From JBEBXQ01 sp040391535 (lineage in GTDB: Bacteria > Bacteroidota > Bacteroidia > Cytophagales > Spirosomataceae): a DNA stretch of 8,196 nucleotides. Position 1 is the first letter of the stretch. Each line of letters starts with the position of its first letter. The DNA lies in assembly GCA_040391535.1 (NCBI GenBank), contig JBEBXQ010000168.1:1-8196 (forward strand), in the 5' to 3' direction. Made by a program: the position numbers and the translations under genes. This document shows positions 1 to 7,009 of this stretch, in pieces. A model generated the notes under the pieces. That model saw only the letters and a list, made by a program, of their open reading frames with translations. It did no database searches and was not told the DNA's origin.

Positions 1-38
1 GAGCCGCCGGTTATTTGAACAAATTTTCAGTTATTACA

Positions 39-713
39 ATGAAGTTGTTGCTAGTAGAAGATGAAGAGAATGTAGCTTCATTTATAAAGAAAGGATTAAA
101 AAACGAAGGTTTTGAAATTGACATTGCTTATGATGGCATGATGGGCTGGCGGTTATATGACAATAAGAAATATGACGTCGTCATCCTGGATATTAATCTC
201 CCGAAGATAAACGGCTTCGATTTATGCCGTGAAATCAAAAACTCCGAGAAATCCCAGCTGGTACTGTTGCTGAGCGCACTGGACAGCATCACCGATAAAG
301 AGAGTGGCTTCGGAGCAGGTGCCGATGACTACCTTGTAAAACCATTTGAGTTTCGTGAACTGGTGTTACGGTTAAAAGCTTTGGCACGGCGGGCCAACTC
401 ATTTGAAAGCTCTGGGAAAACCATTACCATTGATGATCTTGTCCTGCATACGGCAGCACGCATTGTCACCCGGGGCGGAAACCGCATTAACCTCACAACC
501 AGGGAATATACCTTACTCGAATACCTGATGCTCAATGCCGGTAAAATTGTCAGCCGGGTTGACATTGCCGAAAAAGTGTGGGATATCCGTTTTGATACCA
601 ATACCAATGTCATTGATGTCTATATCAACTATCTGAGAAAAAAGATAGACGCCGGCTTTTCCAAAAAACTGCTCCATACGGTCATTGGTATGGGATATAT
701 GGTAAAAGGATAG
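39..713 (+). CDS. OmpR/PhoB-family response regulator
   Basis: This is a DNA-binding response regulator, 224 aa from the ATG at 39, the usual length for the family. The receiver domain spans about residues 1-118. It has the acidic pair Glu7/Asp8, phosphoacceptor Asp51 in a VVILDINLP strand, switch Ser79, and Lys101-Pro102 in the DDYLVKPF motif. The C-terminal winged-helix domain spans about 126-224, with the TTREYTLLEYL segment at 153-163 and a recognition helix around 189-203. An in-frame TTG at 15 would add eight residues. I prefer the ATG because MKLLLVEDE begins exactly where receiver domains normally start. The kinase gene follows after 5 nt, so the two are surely co-transcribed. By family precedent it acts as a phosphorylation-dependent transcription factor on tandem direct repeats. 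The efflux operon just downstream is its most likely target (inference). It resembles CusR/RprY-type regulators, but no specific symbol is justified. Confidence 0.96.
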   Translation: MKLLLVEDEENVASFIKKGLKNEGFEIDIAYDGMMGWRLYDNKKYDVVILDINLPKINGFDLCREIKNSEKSQLVLLLSALDSITDKESGFGAGADDYLVKPFEFRELVLRLKALARRANSFESSGKTITIDDLVLHTAARIVTRGGNRINLTTREYTLLEYLMLNAGKIVSRVDIAEKVWDIRFDTNTNVIDVYINYLRKKIDAGFSKKLLHTVIGMGYMVKG

Positions 714-718
714 ATCCT

Positions 719-2107
719 ATGTTAATCCGTCACAGGCTGATCTTATGGTTTATTTTCTTTGTAACGCTGGTGTTGCTGTCCTTTTCATTCTATATATATT
801 TTACCTACGCATCTGACAGGGCTTATGCATTCCACCAGCGACTGGATCGCCGGGTAGTAGGTACCCAACAGCTGTTTGACCCAGCCGGCGGCCTTAAAGG
901 AAGTATCAACAACATCCTGTATGAGCAGGTCGATATGGTGTTTTCCGGCAAAGACAGCCTATATTATTCTAATACCAGCACCTTTGACTATTATCCTACT
1001 CCTGCGTTTCTGGACAGTGTAAGAAAAGAAGGGAAGATCTTTTTCACCTATTCATCTCCGCTGCATGAACGGGAAAAAGCGGGAGTAGCTATGGCTTATC
1101 AGGTTTCTTTTGAACCAGACTCCAACAAAGACTACATCGCTATTGTAACCGCCTATGATACAGAAGGATATTTACGGCAGGAATCACTCCGTGACCTGTT
1201 CATCTTTACCAACTTTATCTGTATCCTGGTGGTAGGTGTTTTTGCCTACTTCTTCTCCATCAGAGCACTCTACCCCTTAAATGCACTGATCACACAAATC
1301 AAACGCCGCTATAACAATACGTTGTCATTCAGGTTACAGGATTTTAATCCGAAAGACGAGGTGGGTACGCTGGCGCTTTCTTTTAATGAACTGCTCGATC
1401 AGCATGAGCGCTTAATTGCTAATCAAAGGGCATTTATTTCACAGGCTTCCCACGAACTCAGAACACCAATGGCAACCCTCAAAGGATTGCTCGAAACCGC
1501 TCTGTATTATGATGACGATAAAGAAAACCTGAAAGTAAGCCAGCAGAAAGCCATTTTTGAACTCGACCGGCTCATCAGCCTTTCCAATGGGCTATTGTTG
1601 CTGGCACGGGTAGAAAACGAAGAAGCTTACATCAATACGCACAAAGTCAATCTGATGGAATTACTGATGGATTGTGTTGATCAGGTACAGAAACTGTGGC
1701 CCTCTACCCCGCTTCTCCTCACATTCAGTGATGGTGTTACGCTCCAAAGCCGTCCTTTGGAAATTCCGGGTGAAAATTCATTATTAAATGCTGCCATTAC
1801 CAATCTGATTGATAATGCCTGTAAGTATTCCGACAACAAGGAAGTGCATGTATCCCTTGAAATGAATACTGAACAGAAATTAAGGTTAATCATAAAAGAT
1901 CAGGGTATCGGTATTCCGGAAAATGAAATCAGCCAGATTTTTCAGCCATTATACAGAGCCAGTAATGCAGGGAACCGTCAGGGATTCGGCATCGGGCTCA
2001 CCCTTGCCCAAACGGTAATCCGGTTGCATAAAGGGACCCTGCAAATTCATTCAAAAAGAGGTAAAGGCACTGAGATCCTGATAGATTTCAGCTTCCCGAG
2101 AGTGTAA
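719..2107 (+). CDS. Sensor histidine kinase (HAMP-HisKA-HATPase_c)
   Basis: This is a membrane-bound sensor kinase of 462 aa, the presumed partner of the upstream regulator. Transmembrane helix 1 lies at about residues 8-29. An extracytoplasmic domain of about 130 residues follows (30-158), then helix 2 at about 160-180. A HAMP linker occupies about 181-235, with Pro186 and the DEVG turn including Glu214. The dimerisation/phosphotransfer domain carries phosphoacceptor His245 in SHELRTP. The ATPase domain has an N box at 362-370 (Asn362, Asn366), a G1 box DQGIGIP at 394-400, an F-box-like Phe408 and a G2 box GFGIGL at 422-427. All catalytic motifs are intact. An AAAAGGA at 704-710, inside the end of the regulator gene, sits 8 nt before the ATG and is the clearest Shine-Dalgarno-like site in the window. 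The sensor domain has no family signature or metal-ligand cluster I recognise, so the stimulus is unknown. Confidence 0.96.
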   Translation: MLIRHRLILWFIFFVTLVLLSFSFYIYFTYASDRAYAFHQRLDRRVVGTQQLFDPAGGLKGSINNILYEQVDMVFSGKDSLYYSNTSTFDYYPTPAFLDSVRKEGKIFFTYSSPLHEREKAGVAMAYQVSFEPDSNKDYIAIVTAYDTEGYLRQESLRDLFIFTNFICILVVGVFAYFFSIRALYPLNALITQIKRRYNNTLSFRLQDFNPKDEVGTLALSFNELLDQHERLIANQRAFISQASHELRTPMATLKGLLETALYYDDDKENLKVSQQKAIFELDRLISLSNGLLLLARVENEEAYINTHKVNLMELLMDCVDQVQKLWPSTPLLLTFSDGVTLQSRPLEIPGENSLLNAAITNLIDNACKYSDNKEVHVSLEMNTEQKLRLIIKDQGIGIPENEISQIFQPLYRASNAGNRQGFGIGLTLAQTVIRLHKGTLQIHSKRGKGTEILIDFSFPRV

Positions 2108-2129
2108 ATTCACAAGACCTGTTCATCGT

Positions 2130-2194
2130 CTCAGATGATGCAGCTGAGTCCTCTTTACATCAGTATGATTACTGACCCAGCCCCATAGACTCAG
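2130..2194 (+). other. Possible mutually exclusive RNA hairpins after the kinase gene
   Basis: CTGAGTC at 2144-2150 is perfectly complementary to GACTCAG at 2188-2194, and its first five bases also pair with CTCAG at 2130-2134. Within the larger loop, TCAGTA at 2160-2165 and TACTGA at 2170-2175 form a separate 6-bp hairpin with a TGAT loop. No U-tract follows, so this is not a standard intrinsic terminator. It could be 3'-end structure of the kinase mRNA, or chance. The stems are short. Confidence 0.25.
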
Positions 2195-2212
2195 GTTTAC
2201 ACAGAAATACTA

Positions 2213-2271
2213 TTCTAACGTATTTCTAATCAAGATTAAAAAATTCTAATCTTGATAAATCCAAATCTAAT
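2213..2271 (+). promoter_or_regulatory. Candidate response-regulator operator: phased TTCTAA repeats
   Basis: TTCTAAC at 2213-2219 and TTCTAAT at 2224-2230 form a 7-bp direct repeat with a 4-bp spacer (11-bp period). That is the geometry of pho-box-like sites bound by OmpR/PhoB regulators. TTCTAAT recurs at 2244-2250, and ATCTAAT (one mismatch) at 2265-2271, giving start-to-start steps of 11, 20 and 21 bp, close to whole helical turns. The array lies 73 nt upstream of the outer-membrane factor start and downstream of the regulator and kinase genes, where an operator for the pump operon would be expected. I found no plus-strand match to the Bacteroidota -7 consensus TAnnTTTG between here and the gene, so the promoter itself is not located. 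The binding assignment is inference. Confidence 0.5.
2229..2256. repeat. Perfect 10-bp inverted repeat in the pump operon leader
   Basis: ATCAAGATTA at 2229-2238 is the exact reverse complement of TAATCTTGAT at 2247-2256, with an 8-nt AT-rich spacer at 2239-2246. Inside the spacer, A2240-T2245 and A2241-T2244 could also pair. The dyad overlaps the second and third TTCTAAT direct repeats. With no following U-tract it is unlikely to be a terminator. A binding site for a dimeric regulator, or a 5'-UTR hairpin if transcription starts upstream, are both possible. Confidence 0.6.
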
Positions 2272-2343
2272 ACAAAATTAATGCCCTCCTAAGACGCTGA
2301 TGGTAATTTGCCTGCCAGTAAACAAAAGGTACCTTACCAATTT

Positions 2344-3771
2344 ATGTTAAAATCAGCCTATTGCATAATTTATCTTCTGGGCATTTCATTTTTGTTACAC
2401 CCATTGGCCTCCCACAGTCAGGATTCCGGTGAAATTCAAAAACTTGACCTTCATGATGCCCTCGAATTAGCCAAAACCAATTACCCTAACTTAAAGAAAA
2501 TGCGTGCTGAAAGGACCTTAGCCGAAAATCAGGTTAAAACCATTCAGTCGCAATATCTTCCGGATGTCGGATTACTTGGTCAGACTATGTTAGCGACGTC
2601 CAATCAGGTACACGGAATGAGCCAGAACTATGACGGATTACTTCCGACTTTAACAGGAGCAACGAAGCAGTTTCCTTTCGATTCCAGGGCAACCTGGTCC
2701 AGTGCCGCTTCCATGGTTGTTGACTGGCAGGCTTTTACATTCGGAAGAAAAGCCGCAGACAAAGAAGTTGGTAACCGTCAGGTCGATTTAAGTAATCAAC
2801 TTTATGAACAGGAACTTTTTGAGCACCAGATCAAGGTAGCAGACACTTATTTGCTGGCACTTAATGCCTATAAATATGCAAATTTGCAGCAACGTAATGT
2901 AAAGAGGACGGAGGACATTGTATCGGTTACACGCGCCAATGCTGTTTCCGGCCTGAAAGCGGGTATAGATAGCTCCATCGCTGTGGCAGAAGCTACCCGT
3001 GCCTTACTATTATGGATGGATAGTCAGGTACAGGCAGAAAAACATATTGTGGCATTGTCAGAACTGATCGGCCAATCCGGTGCAGAGATTGAACTGGATA
3101 CGATGCAGTTTTTCTTCAAAATCCCGGAAACCTATACTTTTGATGTCACCAACCCGGCAACCCATCCGAGATTAATATCCCTGCAGTACAAAAAGAGAGT
3201 ATTAGAGGAACAACTTGGGAAAATCAAAACCAATATCAGACCTGAATTCCATTTAATGGGAACATTATGGGGCCGTGGTTCCGGCTATTCGCAGATCCCT
3301 GATGAATTTAACCAGAATGATATTACAGCTTCATTATCCGGCCTTAAACTCCGGGCTTTTAATTATGGATTAGGCGCTACAATCGTCTGGCACCCCTCAA
3401 GACTTTTCATGACGCGCAATCAGATAACAGAACAACACAACAGGATTGATATTGTAAATCACGAATATCAGCAGGCTTTGCAACAAGCAACGGCTTCAAT
3501 GAAAACGGCTGATTTACAATTTAATCTTGCTTATCAGTCTGTCCAGCAAACGCCTCTGCAACTCAATGCAGCCCGGCAGGCTTACAGGCAATCCCGTTCG
3601 CGTTATGAAAACGGACTGGAAAATATCATGCAGCTTACTCAGATCGTAGAGCTGTACAACCGGGCCGAAACCGAATATATTCTTTCCGTAAGCAATCTAT
3701 GGCGGTCATTACTGATCAAAGCAGCCGCCAAAGGAGATTTCTCTGTTTTCATGGATCAAATACCAGAATAA
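2344..3771 (+). CDS. TolC-family outer-membrane efflux protein
   Basis: This is the outer-membrane factor of the tripartite pump: a predicted trimeric beta-barrel with a long periplasmic alpha-helical tunnel through which substrate leaves the cell. From the ATG at 2344 it is 475 aa, typical for the family. The first 25 or so residues form a Sec signal peptide: Lys3, a hydrophobic core, then an ASHS-Q cleavage region. A TTG at 2308 would add 12 polar residues before the signal, so I reject it. Family marks include QYLPDVGL near 70, VVDWQAFTFGR at 125-135 (the usual W-x-x-F-x-F-G-R strand), the GLKAGIDSSIAVAEA repeat segment near 203-217, and the second-repeat counterpart SRYENGLENIMQLTQIVELYN at 419-439 followed by SLLIKAAAKGD. 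Helices are rich in Gln and Ala. The ribosome site is weak (AAAAGG, 14 nt upstream). It is the first gene of the pump operon, and the permease starts 3 nt after its stop. Confidence 0.95.
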   Translation: MLKSAYCIIYLLGISFLLHPLASHSQDSGEIQKLDLHDALELAKTNYPNLKKMRAERTLAENQVKTIQSQYLPDVGLLGQTMLATSNQVHGMSQNYDGLLPTLTGATKQFPFDSRATWSSAASMVVDWQAFTFGRKAADKEVGNRQVDLSNQLYEQELFEHQIKVADTYLLALNAYKYANLQQRNVKRTEDIVSVTRANAVSGLKAGIDSSIAVAEATRALLLWMDSQVQAEKHIVALSELIGQSGAEIELDTMQFFFKIPETYTFDVTNPATHPRLISLQYKKRVLEEQLGKIKTNIRPEFHLMGTLWGRGSGYSQIPDEFNQNDITASLSGLKLRAFNYGLGATIVWHPSRLFMTRNQITEQHNRIDIVNHEYQQALQQATASMKTADLQFNLAYQSVQQTPLQLNAARQAYRQSRSRYENGLENIMQLTQIVELYNRAETEYILSVSNLWRSLLIKAAAKGDFSVFMDQIPE

Positions 3772-3774
3772 AGA

Positions 3775-6700
3775 ATGTTAAAAACTGCCTTAAATAAACC
3801 ATTAGCCATTATCGTTGGCCTTTTTGCCGTAGGGATCTTCGCTGTATTGGCACTACTACGCATTCCGGTAGATATTTTTCCCAATCTGAACCTGCCCACT
3901 ATTTACATTTCCCAGCCTTATGGCGGAATGTCAGCTGCGCAGATGGAAGGTTTTGTAGCTACCCGGTATCAGAACCAGATGTTATACGTGTCAGGTATAA
4001 AAGATGTAGACGTAAAAAATATCCAGGGGACTTGTCTTGTTAAACTTACGTTTTACGAAAATGTAAATATGGCTCAGGTTGCCGGTGAGGTGGCAACTCA
4101 GGTAAACCGCGTTATGAATTACCTTCCGCCGGGCACTGTCCCGCCTACGGTGGTTCGCTTTGACGCTTCTTCTCTGCCCATCGGGCAATTAGTATTCAGC
4201 AGTAAGTCGGCACCATTGGCAGAAATGCAGGACGTTGCCTCTTCCCGTATACGTCCGTTATTTTCGCAGATTCCGGGTGGTGTTGCTACGTCTCCTTTTG
4301 GTTCCAATGAAAGAACAGTCGTTATACGGGTGAATCCGGACCGGATGCGCAGTTACGAATTAACACCTGACGAAGTAGTGGGTGCTGTGGTAGCTAATAA
4401 TAAGATTTCCCCTGCAGGGAACGTTCGTATCGGTGACTTTATGGTAATGACTCCTACCAACACTGTCCTTGATAATGTAGACGACTTTTTCAATATTCCT
4501 CTCCGGCAAGGTGCGGGTCCGATGGTTTTCATGCGGGATATAGCCACCGTTGAAGATGCAACAGACGTTCCTGTAGGATATGCTTTGGTGAATGGCAAAA
4601 GATCGGTTTATATACCGGTTTCCAAATCCGGTGATGCTTCTACCATGGAAGTGGTGAATGCCCTTAAGTCCAAACTGCCTGAAATGCGTAGCTTACTGCC
4701 CGACTATATTGATCTGTCCTACGAGTTTGATCAGTCAGTATATGTAATGCAATCGGTACATGCCCTGGCTGTTGAAGGAGGTTTAGGAGCCATACTGACC
4801 GGATTAATGGTCTTTCTGTTCCTGAGAGATCTGCGAAGTTCTTTGATCGTAATCATTACCATACCTGCTTCACTACTTTCTTCGATATTACTATTGCAGC
4901 TCACAGGGCAAACGATTAATATCATGACGCTGTCGGGTCTGGCCCTGGCAATCGGAATTCTGGTGGATCAGTCGACTGTTGTCATTGAAAATATTCACCA
5001 GCACCTTGAAATGGGCAAACCCAAAGCCAGAGCCATAAGCGATGCCTCAGCAGAGATGAGCTTTCCGCTTTTTCTGATCACCATTGCTATTCTGGCAGTT
5101 TTTGCCCCTGCATTTTTAATGAACGGAATTCCACGCGGGATGTTTATGCCTTTATCCTTATCCGTGGCATTTTCGATTATAGTCTCTTATCTCCTTTCTC
5201 AGACTTTAGTGCCTATCCTTGCCAACTGGTGGTTAAAGGATCATAAAGGCCATCATCACCGTGACAACGGTGTAGCCAGGAAAGAAGGGCTGATGGATAA
5301 GGTTATACAAAAGTATACCTCCGTTTTAGAAATATTTATGGGCAGAAGAAGGCTGGTCATCGGCGTTTACTTATTAGCAACATTTTCACTGGTAGCTATT
5401 CTTTTCTCGCTGATCGGACAGGACCTGATGCCGAAACAAAACCGGTCCAAACAGTTTCAGGTAAGAATCAGCGGCCCTGAAGGATTACGGCTGGAACGGA
5501 TGGAAGAACGTGTTAAGGAAGTAATTGAGCACATAGGTGGTATTGTAGGGGAAGAAAATGTAGCTATTTCTTCTGCGTATGTCGGCATGACGCCATCCAG
5601 TTACGGAACCAGTGCCTTATATGTTTTCAACTCCGGACCGCACGAAGCCATTCTGCAGATGAGTCTTATTCCTGAGTACGAAATGGAATCAATAGATGAT
5701 CTGAAAGATCAGATTCGTCAGAAAATCAGAAAAGAAGTACCCGACGTCAAGTTAACCTTTGAACCCATTGAGTTAACCGAAAAAATCATGAGCCAGGGCG
5801 CTGCAACACCGATTGAGATTAACATTGGCGGAAAAGATCTGAATGAGAACAAGGAATATGCCGACAAAATCATCAAAGAACTGAATCAGATAGATTTCCT
5901 GCGGGACATCAGAATTGTACAGCCACTGAAATATCCCAGCGTGCAGATTATACTGGATCGTGAAAGAGCTGCGCAACTCGGATTATCCGTTGATGTCATT
6001 TCCAAATCATTGGTTGCTGCCACTTCGTCAAGCCGTTTTACAGCTAAAAACTTATGGTTAGACCAGAATAAAGGATATGCTTATCAGGTACAGGTAGAAA
6101 TGTCACCGGAGCATATGCAAACGGTCTCGGATATTGAAAACATTCCCCTGGTAAAAGGACAGATCCGCCCGACCCTGGGAGACGTTGCCACCATTATCCC
6201 TTCCAATGTGCCGGCACAATACGACCGTAAAGGCCCCAGAAGAATATTAACAATTTCAGCCAATATTCACCAGGTAGATTTAGGCACGGCCGCTGCTGCG
6301 GTTAATAAAATCATCGAGAAAGTAGGCCAGCCTCCCCGGGGAAGTAATGTAGCGGTGGAAGGCATTTCAAAATTGCTGACCGAAACACTGGAAAGTCTGC
6401 AATTCGGATTACTTCTTGCTGTGGTAGTGATCTTCCTTTTACTGGCAGCTACGTATCAGTCCTTTACCTTGTCAACCATTATCATGGTCACTATTCCGTC
6501 GGTTTTAACAGGAGCGCTGCTGATGCTCTTTACGACAGGGCAAACGCTGAATCTGCAGTCTTATATGGGTATTATTATGTCAGTAGGGGTATCGGTAGCC
6601 AATGCTTTATTATTGGTTACCAATGCAGAAACATTAAGGCATAAGTACCGTGATGCAGGTATAGCAGGCAAAATAGCGGGAACACTCCGGATCCGCCCTA

Positions 6701-6963
6701 TTCTGATGACGACGTTCGCGATGGCGATCGGGATGGTTCCGATGGCCAGTGGTATGGGAGATACGGGAGAACAGACAGCACCATTAGGCCGCGCGGTAAT
6801 CGGTGGACTGCTAGCTTCCACATTTACCACCCTGTTTATCATTCCTGTCGTCTTTTCTTACCTGCTCCGGAATACTACTTTCACGTCCATTTCTCTTGAT
6901 CCGGATAATCCTGAAAGCAAGGTTTACGACAAGCACCCTCAGGAAGAATCCATTTTGGTCTAA
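3775..6963 (+). CDS. RND efflux transporter permease (AcrB/CusA superfamily), variant proton relay
   Basis: This is the inner-membrane pump subunit, 1062 aa, the full length expected for a 12-helix RND permease with two large periplasmic porter/docking regions. Helix 1 lies at about residues 9-28, followed by porter sequence with RIPVDIFPNL and the IPGG segment (166-169). Helices 2-6 span about 333-480, a cytoplasmic linker about 484-515, helix 7 about 525-547, the second periplasmic region about 548-868, and helices 8-12 about 872-1031. In helix 4 the AcrB Asp407/Asp408 pair is Asp398-Gln399. In helix 10 the Lys940 position is Ala942. The Arg971 and Thr978 positions are kept as Arg972 and Thr979 in LRIRPILMT. 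The early YGGMSAAQMEGF and KNIQG segments and the VDxxTVxIENIH form of helix 4 recall a subgroup of RND permeases distinct from classical AcrB (from memory). The linker carries a His cluster (490, 493-495). Substrate is unknown; drug or organic-compound export is more likely than metal export, with low certainty. Confidence 0.97.
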   Translation: MLKTALNKPLAIIVGLFAVGIFAVLALLRIPVDIFPNLNLPTIYISQPYGGMSAAQMEGFVATRYQNQMLYVSGIKDVDVKNIQGTCLVKLTFYENVNMAQVAGEVATQVNRVMNYLPPGTVPPTVVRFDASSLPIGQLVFSSKSAPLAEMQDVASSRIRPLFSQIPGGVATSPFGSNERTVVIRVNPDRMRSYELTPDEVVGAVVANNKISPAGNVRIGDFMVMTPTNTVLDNVDDFFNIPLRQGAGPMVFMRDIATVEDATDVPVGYALVNGKRSVYIPVSKSGDASTMEVVNALKSKLPEMRSLLPDYIDLSYEFDQSVYVMQSVHALAVEGGLGAILTGLMVFLFLRDLRSSLIVIITIPASLLSSILLLQLTGQTINIMTLSGLALAIGILVDQSTVVIENIHQHLEMGKPKARAISDASAEMSFPLFLITIAILAVFAPAFLMNGIPRGMFMPLSLSVAFSIIVSYLLSQTLVPILANWWLKDHKGHHHRDNGVARKEGLMDKVIQKYTSVLEIFMGRRRLVIGVYLLATFSLVAILFSLIGQDLMPKQNRSKQFQVRISGPEGLRLERMEERVKEVIEHIGGIVGEENVAISSAYVGMTPSSYGTSALYVFNSGPHEAILQMSLIPEYEMESIDDLKDQIRQKIRKEVPDVKLTFEPIELTEKIMSQGAATPIEINIGGKDLNENKEYADKIIKELNQIDFLRDIRIVQPLKYPSVQIILDRERAAQLGLSVDVISKSLVAATSSSRFTAKNLWLDQNKGYAYQVQVEMSPEHMQTVSDIENIPLVKGQIRPTLGDVATIIPSNVPAQYDRKGPRRILTISANIHQVDLGTAAAAVNKIIEKVGQPPRGSNVAVEGISKLLTETLESLQFGLLLAVVVIFLLLAATYQSFTLSTIIMVTIPSVLTGALLMLFTTGQTLNLQSYMGIIMSVGVSVANALLLVTNAETLRHKYRDAGIAGKIAGTLRIRPILMTTFAMAIGMVPMASGMGDTGEQTAPLGRAVIGGLLASTFTTLFIIPVVFSYLLRNTTFTSISLDPDNPESKVYDKHPQEESILV

Positions 6964-7009
6964 ATTATCATGAACATCTGTCCCTTGGATATCAGAAAAT
7001 AACAGTACG

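Noticed and set aside
15..38. TTG start adding eight residues to the response regulator.
   Set aside because: The receiver domain begins naturally at the ATG at 39, and the extra residues have no conserved role.
1..38. Promoter for the regulator-kinase pair (TTATTTG at 11-17 looks partly like a -7 box).
   Set aside because: It lacks one base of the TAnnTTTG spacing, and the -33 region falls outside the window, so it cannot be judged.
2262..2280. Two minus-strand matches to the Bacteroidota -7 consensus TAnnTTTG (TAGATTTG at 2269-2262 and TAATTTTG at 2280-2273).
   Set aside because: Neither has a TTTG-type -33 element at the expected distance, and no minus-strand gene lies in that direction, only the 3' end of the kinase gene. 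An AT-rich stretch makes chance matches likely.
2308..2343. TTG start adding twelve residues to the outer-membrane factor.
   Set aside because: The extension would put polar residues ahead of a well-formed signal peptide that starts at the ATG at 2344.
5773..5811. Possible CusA-like metal-binding methionine triad in the permease, prompted by Met672 in the EKIMSQG segment.
   Set aside because: Aligning on the following proline puts Ile671, not Met672, at the CusA methionine position, and I could not place the other two methionines. The identical residue number is coincidence, so heavy-metal specificity is not supported.
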